A stretch of DNA of 64,000 bases from contig NC_060116.1 in the NCBI RefSeq assembly GCF_021155765.1, positions 11,718,001 to 11,782,000 on the forward strand. The letters run 5' to 3'. A program made the position numbers and the translations under genes. This document shows, piece after piece, positions 38,009 through 50,715 of this stretch. Below the pieces are notes generated by a model. That model was not told the origin of the DNA and searched no databases. It saw only the letters and a list, made by a program, of their open reading frames with translations. Each line of letters opens with the position of its first letter. The first letter of the stretch is position 1. The stretch comes from Diprion similis. Lineage: Eukaryota; Arthropoda; Insecta; Hymenoptera; Diprionidae.

Positions 38009-41000
38009 TCAATTTTTTACTTTGTACGTTGTGAATCTTGGATCGTCTATTATCTCCACGTTTTTGACTTTATGTTTCCGCGGAGCTACGTACTTTGCGT
38101 TTTGCAAGTTACTGTATTCGCCTTTTTCAAATTCTCCGTAGCTTGACTGACTCGATAAAGTACTTGGTTGGTAACTTTGACCAGCGATGCTCTGCGCAAA
38201 ATTGTGAGCAAAATTTTGTTTGAAATTCGAGCCTTGTCTGAGCTGACTCAAACTTTGGGTCAGCCGACCCAGATCGTAAAGCTCGGGGCCCGAAGACCCC
38301 TGAGTATCCGGAACCTCATAGCCCTGATCGTATCCCTGACTCTTGGCCAAGTTTGTCACAGTTTGCGCGTACTGAGTAAGATACTTCTGCAAAAGCGCCT
38401 TGAGATTGATATTCGGCGTGGCTTTTGGCTGGATCGGTGCGACGCCGTCGACCCTCAGAATGATGACCGGAATCAAGGAATTACCAGCCTGAACGAAAGT
38501 TGGCTGGGCGTTCAGAATCGAAGCCGGATTACTGATGTACTGAGATAACGACGGGTTATAATCCAGCAGACTCGAGTATTGCAGGCTGGACGGCGACGAC
38601 GACGACGACGTCGACGGTCCCGTGGCTGTCGTCTGGTACTCTTGACTCTTTCCAGCTCCTTCGAGGCCGAGAGCCTTCTTCAAGTACTGCTGGACCTGCG
38701 GTTTGTATTTGGACAGAACAGTAGTCGAGGGTGTTTTACCAGGTAGAGAATCAGACCCTGGATTCGAGGGCTGCTGGAAGGTGTAGGTGCCGGTTCGTTG
38801 GCTATCCAATGCTTCGAAGTCTTGGCCAATCGAGTAGCTCTGCAGAGGCGGATACTCCGGCTGAGGACTGTCGACAGGATAGCTGGAGACGGGTTTCGTG
38901 TCCTGGACACCCGGCTTGCCGAGACTTCCACTTTGGCCACTGCTAGCCGAGTAAGTATTCTGGTAACCGAATTTCAGCGAGGGTTGTGTGGCCTGCGAAG
39001 GTGATCCAAAGTAACCTGGATTACTGCTGGATATCGAAGCCGAGGACACGAATTGGTTCGCCTTTGAGTCCCCCTCGTCGGAATCCTCGCTATTGGGAAA
39101 AGTTGCCGGTTTCTGAGAGTAAATGCCCCCGGAGCTTGCGGAGTATCCGTTGCCGTCCGACTTCGGGTAGTTCGAGGTTAAGCTGATCTTCGTGGGGCTC
39201 GAATACCCCGAGTACGAACCGTCGTAGGAACTCGGCCCGACCTCGGACACCATGCCGTCCGGATACTTCCAGACAATTTTGTGCTCGTATCTAACTCCAT
39301 TCTCGAAACTGTACTTCGGCGAGTTTCCTCCCAAGGCTGACAGCACCGTCGTCTGACCATGGTCCGAGTAGCTCTGAGGCTTCGGAGTCGCGTAGTTTGC
39401 GCTGATCGTTGGTCCCGGCGTCGGCAGGAATGAATCGTAGTTTTGAATCGGCGAGTTGTACGTCTTCTGGTTCTGGTACTGGTACTGGGTCTGAGGGGAA
39501 GGGTTGTTGTAGACCGGCGGTCGCGGGCTGGTGAAGCCGTTGAATCCGGAGGCCTGGTTGCCGTAGCTTCCGAGACCAACCGGAGCAACAGGATAGATGT
39601 TCGATTGGAACTCGGGTCTGGGTGTGGAGTAGCTAACATAGTTCGGTTTCTGGGTTGCGCCGAACCCCGAAAACGATTGGAAGCTCTGACTATTCGTCTT
39701 CTGGAGTTTGGTCCGTTGTCCGAAGGCCAAGGGCGTCACGGGGTTGGCTCTCGGCTGATTATGAGATTGCACAGGACTGCCGAACAGATTGGAGTAGGGA
39801 CCTGCATCGTTCACCTTCTCGATTATGGTAGTCGGTAGAAAAGGGCTGATAGATTCCTCGATGCTGACTTTTGTCCCGGTTTTTCCGGCTGGCAGGTAAT
39901 AGTTGTACTTTCCTGACAGTATGTTGTTAGACTGGAAGCCGTAGCCCAGGTTCCCGTTTATTGTTCGCTTTGACTTTTCCTCGCTCGTCAAGTTCGTCCC
40001 GTTCGTAAAGTCGATCAGGATTATCGGCGGCAGGATCGGCAGCTCGGCTCCTCCTTCGCTTCCAAGGTCCACGACGTCATCGAGGGTTTCCTGACGCTCT
40101 TCTTCTTCTGCAGCTGCGCCATCCTTGCCAACTTTTTTCAACTCGGAGCCGTCAACGTCCAGCGATGGATTCTCCGTAGTTGGTGCGCAATTAGCGACGA
40201 ACAACGCGCAGGATAATATCTGCGTGGAAAAAGAAATCTTAAAACCGGTTTTACCAAGTCCCCGATTTCACTATGTGTTATTCATTGTTTGCGAACCGGC
40301 CCTTCGGACTTCACGGAAATAAATATACTTGTTTGCATATTTGTATAATATTTAAAGCGAGTTTTGCGGAGGTATATATATATACATATAGGTGTAATGC
40401 ATTCGCTTTTCTGCAGGAAACCGGACTTTGATCGCTTTGTTGCTACGCTTTAACCGAACTTTCCCTCGCGGCAGGTTTCTTTGCTCGATCAATCGCTCTA
40501 GTGCTTTTTTTTTTTTTTTCTTATTTTCATTTTTCCGCTCTTTTCTACCTTTCCACGCAACGTCCCTTTGCCTCGTATCCCGTTACACTTGATGTCTCAC
40601 TTAAATTTATTTTTGTAAATGTATTTTTCATGCATTATACATGCGATTCGCGCGCTGCTGCAGTGTCTTGAATGAATTGGAAGCGATTCGAGATCCTCAA
40701 TTTCGTCTAAAACCATGGCTGGAGAACTGTGGTGGCGACCGATTACAACGTCAAAGTTTTTTTCTAATCTTTTTGCACTTCTATATCGTTGACAATTCGT
40801 AGAATCAACAAGACAAATTATGCTCAAACCTATTTAACGATCGTCAGATCGAGATCCACGTCAATAAACCCGGTAGTGATTATAGTACAAAGTATATGAA
40901 TGCTTTGCAAAAGATATGCAGCTCGTAACGGACTTCATACTTTATACACATCACTCATACTTAATGCAAAAGAGAAATCTTGCAAGGATTAATGATCTTC

Positions 41001-42760
41001 AATTCCGCGGACAGCTGCTGACGTTCAGCAAAAATCGCAAACACGATGTATGATTCACGATCTACACAGTGCCGCGATCTCGTCGTTGTCTAGTCTTGTT
41101 CTTGAGACCTGTTGCTGCTCGTTAGTTAGTGTATCATACGTGTATACATAGTACCGTTTTAAAACTGGTTACATACATCAGTCGCAGGCTTTTATTCTCA
41201 CTGCTTTCTTTCATATCCTCATATGTAGGTACATTTTGCGTTGAATGTTATTTTTCTCGTTATATTTTCCTTATTTTGTGGTAAGCAATAGTACACAATT
41301 CTAATTTTCGCTGATCGGCAAGCGCGGATTGAGGTAAAAATTTATAAGTGAAACCGCTCCGATTTTGAAGTAAAATTTTTAAGGCTATAAATCGTAATAT
41401 TAAGTATCTTGGGAACTGAAATACTATTAGAAATTTATGTGATACAGTACAACGATAAATTGCATAAGTTAATTTCACTTGAAGCCGTATCGCAGATTGG
41501 TGTGAACTTTCACCAAATTGCTCAAGATTATCTTCTTCTAAAAAAAGACTTATTACACCTTAGAGTCAACCTTATTGAAAGGACGTACAAACGTGCTCGT
41601 ACATCAAGGCGCTACTAATACGCGATTGTAATAAACTCCGGGACGAGACGAAAATTACTTTCTCCTCGTGGACTTATACTGCGCCATATATAATATCGTT
41701 GGGCACAGATTCCCGGAAGTCGCTGTATATCTCGGACTTGTCCTTAGACTCGGATATCCCGTTACAATTCAACCAGCCTACTTCTTTAAATTATATCTCT
41801 ACGTTACAGGCTTGTAAAAAATATGTGTAATTTCCCGGCACCGGATATTGCCATCATTTGGATCTTAGCTTGAGGTTTTACACTTCCGTTATTAGTCTTC
41901 TGATTTTTCAACTTCACGATACGCAGACCGGAGTAGAAGAAAATAAAAGGCGAGAGTTTACGAACTTTCTTAATGTTCGCGTGCGAGTTCGACCCCAAGG
42001 TCGTTAAATAATAACTATTACAATTTCAAGGTAACAAGAAGAGACACGCGAAGATATTATTTAATCCATTTTCTCCTCATCTTTTTTTTTCACGGTTCTC
42101 CTTTCACACCGATTATAAACGCAATGATATAAACGGAGGAAAGGTTCCATTGTTTTTCGTGTTACAATCAATATTATGTAATCGCATAACTATTGTAGAA
42201 AACTGTTTCGCATTACTAATTGATTTTTACACTTGCCTACTCGCGAACTTTTCGCACAGATTTAACAGATAATTTTTGGGTGTGACATAAGGTCTCTGAG
42301 CTTATCGATTAATGTAAGCCTCTCTCGATTCTGTGATTACCGACCGGAAAAAGGTAATCGAACGAAGTTGTAAACGATTCACCTTAGGCATAGTGTATTA
42401 AATTAAGAAAATAAGCGGGTAGAAATCAATGGACGTTACACCAGTGCAATTACATTAATAGCTGTTATAAGCGGTCCATCAAATTACAAATGTACTATCG
42501 GTGATCAAATAACATAAATTTAGAAGATCGTTAGGTGTATAAACAAAGTCGGAAAAAAAAATCTATCGAAAGGCGAACAATTTTACAAATTACGCGAGAC
42601 GATCGAACGGCGTGAAGCTAATGACAGCGCAGCAAATACACAAGAATTCTCGACGTGTCTAACGATTCGCAAAACGGTGAAGACGGAATACGGATCATTT
42701 GAATGAGCGGTGAAATAATCTATGTTCCCAACTTACGTATAATATCCACGTGAATTTCAT
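38009..42760 (-). CDS. Ser/Gln/Tyr-rich secreted protein with remote first exon
   Basis: Exon 1 is 42737-42760 (MKFTWILY, donor GTAAGT). Exon 2 is 38009-40219 (acceptor CGCAG, phase 0), about 2.5 kb away. No nearer ATG-plus-donor gives an in-frame signal peptide, whereas this join gives MKFTWILYILSCALFVANCA, a textbook one. The product is 744 residues. An acidic propeptide (EEEERQETLDDVVDL) precedes EKSKR (KR at 92-93). Directly after it, blocks such as NGNLGYGFQSNN, KYNYYLPAGKTG and VSIEESISPFLP have normal complexity and may be a conserved domain. The rest is Ser/Gln/Pro/Tyr-rich, interrupted by another ordered block, VRYEHKIVWKYPDG. The C-terminus is basic (APRKHKVKNVEIIDD). Family not recognised. 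Confidence 0.78.
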
Positions 42761-42860
42761 CTCAGATACAATGAAATTCGCAAGAGTTAAGTTAAACCGT
42801 GTGAGCGTTCGCCCGTGTCTCGTGTGTTTGGTACTGATGTCGGCTGGACGCAGCATCACA

Positions 42861-42868
42861 CCTTATAT
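42861..42868 (-). promoter_or_regulatory. TATA-like box of the remote-first-exon gene
   Basis: The minus strand reads ATATAAGG about 100 bases before the ATG at 42760. It supports that exon as the true first exon. Confidence 0.5.
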
Positions 42869-43793
42869 GCCTTCATGGGGCTTGCGAGGAGGCGTGCAAA
42901 CGAGCGATCGAGAAGAGGGACGTACCGGAGGCCAGTTTCACCACGAGACGCGAGATTCACCGGATTCCCCGACATACCAAAGAGCCTGCAACGGATCAAC
43001 GAGCGCGTCCAGGACGAGGAAGGAGCCCGTCGTCCAGTAGCGTGGAGTCTCACAACTCCAGCTGGGCAATTGGTGCAGTCGCTGGAATGAAAAAGGCTCA
43101 ATCAAACCTCTTCGGTGATGGTTCGTGATTTTTGAAAATGGAAATCAGTGCATCCAATTCAATCCAATCCTACAGCAGGTAAAGGTGCTTGCACCGTTTG
43201 TTTATTACCCTAACATCAGAGCAAAGTGTTGCTTCGTGAAATTGACGATCTCTACACCGTTGGATCATCCTCGGCAGCATCCGCTTTCTCGATCTGTTGT
43301 ACGGAAATGTTGCACGTATACCTCAGACAGCTTATCCATATGTACGTAACGTGTTCTCTGCCTTTATTGCGTTGAGCGACGACGTGGTGGTGTATCACTA
43401 TACCAAGGAATACCTTGAGCCTTTAGAAACAGATGGAGACTCGCACTCGCCGCAATGAATAATTGATATTTACTCAACTATTTGATGGACTGATAAGTGA
43501 TCGCTAAGTGAGTGGTCCTGCTGACGCCTCGCCTTAATTATATCATCCTTTCGAATGAATTTCAATGTGTATCTTACAATTACGTTGCGACATAGCTGTG
43601 CACTTAATCAGGTATACCGTTCTTGATTGGTGGTCACCGAGCTGGTCTTTCTCGCATCCTTTCTTTCCTCCACCATCAGTTTTTAGACCAGTTTGACAAC
43701 ATTTCATCAACCAATCGGCCAGGAGTGATTAATCATCTGCTCTTTCCAGACTGACTAATGGACCTTGCTACCCACGGCTGGTACCATCCAAGA
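42869..43793. other. Intergenic or 3' UTR
   Basis: No coding exon seen. Minus-strand AATAAA at 43201-43206 and 43363-43368 could serve the exon ending at 43794. A plus-strand open stretch at 42750-43090 overlaps the promoter and first exon of the gene at 38009-42760 and is not credited. Confidence 0.4.
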
Positions 43794-43940
43794 TCACTTG
43801 ATTAAAGTGTCTGTCTGCAGGTACTTCGTCTCTTGAGGATCGAACTCCCAGGGAAGTTTATAATCGTCGATCTGCTGTTTCGCCGGATGCGTTGCAGAGT
43901 GAGCGTATATTAGGTGCGAGTCCTTTTCATTTTCATATTG
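43794..43940 (-). CDS. Terminal exon of an unrecognised gene (partial)
   Basis: An acceptor TTTCCGCAG leads into 48 codons, from QYENEKDSHLIYAHS through QQIDDYKLPWEFD to a stop at 43794. Composition and lack of low complexity look like real coding sequence. Upstream candidate exons on the minus strand are weaker. A stretch near 45265-45334 reads MKHVSKYFAFKFPNKEGNE with donor GTAAGA. A 25-base exon at about 45091-45115 with good splice signals joins in frame (EKFWELTVK). A stretch with acceptor TTTTCAG near 44864 reads NERQMSHQRWVNFAFDTR. I could not join these to the terminal exon with confidence. It could also be an alternative 3' end of the gene at 45763-50040. Confidence 0.45.
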   Translation of the reverse strand, partial: QYENEKDSHLIYAHSATHPAKQQIDDYKLPWEFDPQETKYLQTDTLIK

Positions 43941-45762
43941 CTGCGGAAATGTCCCAGGGTTTTTTAATTCAGCATTTCACGATCCATTGTCTTTTCGTCA
44001 CTTTACAAGCCGGACAGTTTTGTCAGGGTATCTTCGATCTCTTGTGAACTAGCAGAGAGATTTCTTCACTCGGGTTCACAATGGACGTGCTGGAAAGTAG
44101 TGCACTGTTGTCGTTATTTTATTTTTATCTCCTTTTACCTAAGAGGCAATTGACACGTCGTTAACGCTTCGCGATGTATTTTAATGAAGGGACATGAAAA
44201 TTTTTAAAACACGGTTCACAGGTGTGCGGTGAATTTTTTACTGTAATAAACATCCAGGGAATCGTAAACATACCACTTTCTCGGATTTAAAACCGAGGAT
44301 ATGATGATTTATGTAGATTGTACAACCTGTTTTTGCCTTAGATATGATTTTAGACTTTGAATTTGTGAAATTTTAATCGGTAGATATTCATAGTGTTTGT
44401 ATATCAATGGATTGCCGGTCATCTAAGTGTAAAAAATTTAAAACTCATTTCAACGTATCCCGTATTTTGACACTCACGCGAATCTGAAAAAATGCTATTA
44501 AATACTTGAAACCTTGCTTTTACTCCGGGTATAATTTATCCGCGAATTTAAGGAGAATAACTTGTCGTACAAGTCTCATGTTTTTTTAAATGCTTTCTCG
44601 GAGTCCGAATACAGTTCTAAAACCTTGCCATTGCTGTTAAGTACCGTTCTGAGCGTGATACAACGACCACGAAATAATGTCTCTATTATCAATTTGGCAA
44701 TTTGAGCATTGAACAGGCTTAACTCTTTGACAATTAAAGAATCGTTGAGTACTAATACGCATGGACAGATGTAGCAAAATTAATTTGCTGCAATTTTGCA
44801 TGTCTACTACACGGGTGTCGAAAGCAAAATTGACCCAACGTTGGTGACTCATTTGTCTTTCGTTCTGAAAATACACCGCAATAAATTAATCGCCAAACTG
44901 ATCATGCATAATAGAACATGCGAATTATTCACGCTGTAGAAATTGTGCCAGTTCAAAGTATTTACCGTGATAATCGGGATCGTAACGTTACATCAGCCGT
45001 TTCATCACTATGTCAAATTATACGAATCCGCGTATAACGTTGGTGGCTGGCGCCTCGGTCCATTGCTTGTACCGCGAAGAGAGTGTCTACCTTGACCGTT
45101 AATTCCCAGAATTTTCTGCAACATAAAATGCAAAAAAGATATTCAGGATATCGTCGATGGCCAAATCGATAGTCTATCATTTCTCCAATCTAGTCAAGTC
45201 CACGTTGTCTCATAATGTACTTACAGTACGTTGATCTATAACGATGATTGAGTTGGATTTTCTTACTCTTCGTTTCCTTCCTTGTTGGGAAATTTGAAAG
45301 CGAAATATTTCGAAACATGCTTCATGGAATTGGCTGGGATTCAGATGAATAAAAGTGAAACTTTTGTCAACCGATGCAGATCGCTTTCTAACGGATCTGA
45401 CAACTGTCGGATATAATTAATCCGCGGTATGGCTGCGGGGGATAATTAACGGTATTTTAATTCGGTGTGACGGGAAATTGTGGAAATAGAACGAGAGAAA
45501 GAGAGAAAGACAAAGAATATTTAAAAATAAGGTGCGAATGAAACAGGAACGTCGGTGTATCTTTTTATCAATGGTTTATTTAAAAAAGAGAAGAGTATAA
45601 AAGAAAAAAATTTACATGATCATACATACATAAAATTACATGCCATGCCCCTTAAGGAGAGACTAGATAAGGTGGTAAGATTCTATTCATACCGACAGCT
45701 CACAAGCGATTAAATTATATAAAACTCGTAAATTTCGACCTTTGCAAAATTTTCCATTAAAA
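43941..45762. other. Probable introns of the partial gene, plus 3' UTR of the next gene
   Basis: It holds the weak candidate exons described under 43794-43940. The right end carries AATAAA (minus strand) at 45575-45580, about 185 bases past the stop of the seven-exon gene. Confidence 0.4.
45575..45580 (-). terminator. Poly(A) signal AATAAA of the seven-exon gene
   Basis: AATAAA on the minus strand downstream of the stop at 45763. Confidence 0.5.
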
Positions 45763-48700
45763 TTATTCAGATTTTCGCTTTTGGGTGTAAAAGTGAGCGT
45801 ACGATCCCTTCGACGGTAAAAATCCACTCTCCAGGCGCAGCGGCCTCTCTCGGTACCTAGAATTGAATTCAAAAACTCGTTTTACTTTTTGCCTACCGGT
45901 GAAGACAGTTCGCGCTATAAATGTACAAACAATCTTTACTGTTCCAGGAAAATACAACCAGAAACTCTAACGTCCCGACGATATGCAGTTAGATTAAAAA
46001 TTAGGAAAAATCGAAATAAACGGACTCACCTCTCACTATCTTGTGCTGCAATCACGTGACTCGGCGTGTAAGAATCCAGCAGGGATTTTGGCCCGGATGA
46101 ATAGTGAATATGGTTATCCGACTGTAAGTTTCCTGAGAAAACCGGTCGCAGCTGAGTGATTTGTTCACTCTTGAAGTTCTGAGCAGGAACTTCAGGTACA
46201 CTCAGAGTGTAGCGTGGCTCCTGTGGAATCTGTCGCGGAAACCGAACATGAGAATCATTGAGAAGTTTCAGAGCTAAGGTTCAAGAGTCAAAGATGCAAT
46301 CTTTAAACAAGTTGCGTTGAAGCTAGCGAAAGATCCTACATGGAAATTATTCAAGATTCACCCGACAGATTTTCTTGACTCTGTGATGTGTTGTAGTACG
46401 TAAAAAATATTGGACGAGCATAGTTCGCGTGCTGATTCGGTCCTTCAAGTGTTAAAGAAGACCATCCCTAATGTTCACCCCCCCAAAAATGAAATTTACA
46501 ACTTCCCAGGGTGAAAATACTACGCGTATTTATCACCTGTTAACAGTAAATAACGTTCAATTGGTAGTGTCGAAAATCTTACGTCGTTCTCGATAAAACC
46601 TAAAAAAAGTTTCTTTTCGGATAAACCTTACGGATTGACTTCACACTTTAAATGGCTGAACCAGCACATGCAAAAATATCTGTCCAATGTTTTTCCATGT
46701 ACTATAATCTATGTACAGGTAAATCTCGGATACTTTCCTTGTTAGTAAAGTTAAAATACGGCGCGTTACCTTGGCGTAGCTTTGGGCGATACTGTGAGAT
46801 GTTTGCTGCTCCGAAATCTGGGCTGCCAAGTGCTCGGCCAGCTTGGGGGTGACGTAGAAGGGTTGGCTGTTAGTGTAGCTCAGGGTGTTGCCTTGGCTCG
46901 CGAGAGAGGGTGTGTAAGTAGGTCTTTGGTAGTATTGGCTCGACTGAGGCTGGACGTAGTAAGCTTGGGTGTAGGCCACCTTGGGCACAGTGGTGTAAAT
47001 CGGACTTTGCGGGGTGTAAGTTAGTCCGGGGTAGGCTTGCGCCGATGAGTAAGCTTGCGGAACGACGTACGCGAATTTTTCCGTCTCCTGAAACGGTTAA
47101 ATTGCTAGTTTTTCAATAGTCACAAGTGTTAGGGGAGATCTTTTCAGGCGTAGAATTTGAAAGAACATGAAAAAGAGTTGCAGACGACTCCAACTTAGTG
47201 ATGAGACAAAATTTCAAATAGTATGCACACCGTGTACCGATTACAATCACATTCGTACCAATGGCAGCCATATACATTGCATGTAATCAAAAGTACAATG
47301 GCCACAAATGGTACGAATATGATTTGATAGAGGTACCTAAACAACACTTTTTTTAACCACTGAAGTTTACCCAGTATCAAAAACTTTTTTCCAAAACTTG
47401 TTCATTGCTCGATCTTGGTAATGAATTGATCAATCACAGAGACTAAATCGTAAATCTCGCGTTATTGAATGCAGAATTTTATGAAAGTGTCTAGAAATGG
47501 TGGATGTACCCTATGGATCATGATTTTAGTGTTACAAGCTGCAAAGGATGCGCTGAATATGGTTCCTCACTCACGGATAATACATATGCCGGCTTGTATG
47601 ACAATCATTCTCGTTCAATATCAGAATAATTAACATGTAACTGCATTAGGTTTAAAGTTCTGAGTACTGTTGAACTGATCATCGTGCTGGAACTTATACT
47701 GGAAGTTTTCGATAAAGAGTTCTGACGCAAATGATCTTCCGCCGGCAGATAGGCAACCGAGGCTACGTCTGAGCTACTTTTACTGCTGTGAGATGCCACT
47801 TCGGTTGCCTGTCTGCCGGCGAAATATCGCTTGAACGCATATGACAACTATTCCTTAACGAGTAAAGTGGTTATTGCTGTAGCTTGTTCTCTATGCTAAA
47901 TAGTAATCTATTCCGATATAAATGTAGTCCGAAACTTAATTCTGCAGTGATCATTTTTATCAGCGTCTGTCCATCTTGTCTATAGATTTCCTGATATTCA
48001 ATTAAAATGGAATCTCTTAAAAAAATCAGTTTCGATAATGAAATCTATGACTTGAAAGTTGGTGCTCCCGCATTTCATGCCAATAAAAAATATCTGGTTG
48101 GACGATTTTTTCTATCTGATACATTAACTTTATGACATAATAAAAATAAAAAAATATTCTAGAGATCTTTTAAACTAAGTGGAGATTTTACTACTTAAAA
48201 TTTCTATTGCAAATTTCTGGAAGTAAATTTTCCGTCTCATAGTAGACACATGAGTTTTACAGTGTAAGAGATGAAAAAACGATGACAAGATTTCGTTGAG
48301 AGAATAGACAATTTATGTCTCCCTTTATACGTGCTTATTGAGCCTATGTTGATGTATTTTAAGAATTGCATCACAATGACAAGCGTGATCTTATGCGAAT
48401 GCAAGTCACCTCAGGGTTCTAATAAAGAGAAAAATAAACGAAAAAAAACTACCGATTGTACTTTCTCCAGGTTACATGACACGGTCGAATACGAGATGAC
48501 TCACTTCCTGTGGCATAGTTCATGGTTATAATATCACGGGGTTGACCAGGGATTCATTCGTTATACCGTAAATTGCAAAGTTAAATTGTTACATACCTTT
48601 GGTTCGTACGTCGATTTCTCAGGCTGCACATACTGCGGTTCATAGACGTATTTAATTTGCGTTTGCGGTTGGTAGGAGATTTTCGACGGTTGGCCCAAGG

Positions 48701-50040
48701 GTGGAATGTAGGTGGCAGGCAGTTTCACGTTTTGTGCGGCTTGCGTCGCAAGACGGTGAAGAAGCGGTTGCACTTGACTCTTGGAGCCCAATCCAGAGCT
48801 TGCGGAAGTTGGGAAGTAAAGCAGCTGCTGCTGATTCGTGTAATCGCTGGCTGAAAATCGATGTGACCAAAATCAATGCTCGCACCCTTTGGAAACTCAT
48901 TTGCACTTTGCAAACCTTGGGTGAACCGTGCTTTAACGATGTTGAAAAACCAACAATCCTCACCTTTGCTAATTCCCTGGGAAAATTTCTGCGCCGCGTA
49001 TTTTTGCTGGTAGCTTTGGATCTGGTTACCCACCGATATCTCGGGCTGGTAAGACAATCCATCGATCACTTGAGACTGGTACGATATTTGAGGTGCGATT
49101 TTCGGAGACTGGTAAGCTTCCGCTTGATAGCTGGCGGGATTGTAGAATTGCTGAGGAGCTTGCGCCAATAGTTGCTGCTGGTGTTGGTAAGCTTGCAGAT
49201 CCTGGCTGTACGCTTCTGGTTGTACCTGCGAATAATTAATTCCTTGATTAATATTCCGCTTTAATTACCTACGGAGTAATTATTAACCGGTTTGTTGCTG
49301 TTTCTCCCGTTTTAACGGCGATGAATTTTGTTCCTACGGGTAATGGCACCGCGTTTCAATTAGAACGGAATGTGTTGTGCGTTCGCTAATTACCAGATAC
49401 TTAATTTCGTGAGACGGCTGACTACCGGCTGACCGAGCTTCGGTCTGATACTGATACTGAGCCTTGCTCTCAGGATTCTCCGAGTTGTACTTGAGCTGGT
49501 TTGGTCGGACATTCTCCTCTTCGGACTGCTCTTCTGACTTGAGATTGTCCCTCTCTATGTCTTCGAGATTTATCTTTTTTTCGCCGAGGGCAACAGCGAA
49601 GCATAAAGCTAGGATCGCGTAGGATTTCTGAAATGTAATAAATTGTCATCAACGTTGTCTAAATCGCCATGATAATCTATGACTAATTCACCTCGTCACA
49701 CCACGCGACTTATTCGATATTTAAATTTCCAGAAGTAAAATCTACCGACTCCGTTAAACCGTAAATTGTTATGAAAGATTATTCAAATTTCTCGATTCAA
49801 TGGAATGACATTCGGGTTTTGAAAGGTTAATTAAACCGCAGGTGTTAAATAAATTTCGGGTCAAAATTCCATGTAAAAGAAACTCCACTTTCTCCTTGAC
49901 TCAAGTCTATAATTTTTAAAACGTAGGAAGATTGGGAAACAATATTTCTAGCGCAGCAAAGTCTTTCAAACGCGATGCAATTCCAGTTAAGTGAAAATTC
50001 GACAACGCTCAGAATTAAAAACATTGTGTTAATTCACCAT
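45763..50040 (-). CDS. Tyr/Gln-rich secreted protein, seven exons
   Basis: Exons are 50038-50040 (the ATG alone, donor GTGAAT), 49394-49627, 48964-49225, 48597-48850, 46770-47087, 46030-46220 and 45763-45856. Intron phases are 0, 0, 1, 0, 0 and 2. All joins keep frame and total 451 residues. The signal peptide is MKSYAILALCFAVALG. An acidic segment (LEDIERDNLKSEEQSEEE) follows. The body is Tyr/Gln/Pro/Ser-rich, with motifs such as YQSPKIAPQISYQ, YVYEPQYVQPE, YTQAYYVQPQ and FYVTPKLAEHLAAQI. The C-terminus is basic (YTQKRKSE). There is no K-x-K-R site after the signal peptide, unlike several neighbours. Introns 3-5 are long, and intron 4 holds a strong hairpin. No family recognised; a cuticle or matrix role is inferred from the context. 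Confidence 0.82.
47733..47828. repeat. Long inverted repeat (hairpin) inside an intron
   Basis: The arms are 47741-47760 and 47801-47820, 19 of 20 bases paired (core GCCGGCAGA, AGGCAACCGA), with a 40-base loop. Pairing extends outward with a few mismatches to about 47733 and 47828. The hairpin lies in the intron between 47088 and 48596 of the seven-exon gene. It could be a precursor RNA, the termini of a small element, or part of an unrecognised exon. Confidence 0.6.
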
Positions 50041-50166
50041 TGCGAATTTGGACCGTTTGAGAGAAAAAAAGACACCATCAAACGACAAAAAAAAAAGATA
50101 ACGCAGACAGGATGTTCACTTTCACTGTTTGTCTGACTCTGAATCTCGCCGACGTTCTGGACCAAT

Positions 50167-50174
50167 CTTATATA
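50167..50174 (-). promoter_or_regulatory. TATA box of the seven-exon gene
   Basis: The minus strand reads TATATAAG about 130 bases before the ATG at 50040. Confidence 0.6.
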
Positions 50175-50628
50175 GGCCCACGGGTCTCTTTGCCACTCCC
50201 AAAGTCCAACCACTTAAAAATGCGAGGTGTAACACCATGGTGGTAAAAGTGAATTCTCCTTCTCTTCGCGGTTCGATTCTGATCGTCACGGGACTCCCAA
50301 CAATGAACCACTAAACCACTATTCAAGTGAAGAAGGAAGAATATTACAGAAAAGTTTTCTTTCAAAAATCAAGGAATCTAACGCATCATAAATTGCAGTG
50401 TGAAAATCTCTCAGCTTATTCAAAGCATGTGTATTGAAAAATCGACCCTAAAAATGGTCGTCCGAAATCGCATCGTCAATGAAAGCAATAAAAAATTAAA
50501 AAGAGGAATTGGACAGAAAGTTTTGCGTTTCAATTTCTCGCTATCGATGGAATAGAAAATCGATCATTGTATTCGGACGAACGATACTTCGGAATTCTGA
50601 TATGGCAATGAAGCGTTTGGGTACCCAC

Positions 50629-50715
50629 CATAATGGAGCCAATAAAAATTCCAACAATGACGCGACGGACCCTAGCTCTACTGTAGAATCAGAACTGGCA
50701 TCTTTCACTTATATA
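50629..50715 (-). promoter_or_regulatory. Possible second promoter and first exon of the seven-exon gene
   Basis: The minus strand has TATATAAG at 50708-50715. About 80 bases on, an ATG at 50629-50631 is followed directly by GTGGGT. This is the same ATG-then-donor layout as the used first exon, and splicing to 49627 would give the identical protein. It could be an alternative or decayed promoter copy. Confidence 0.25.
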
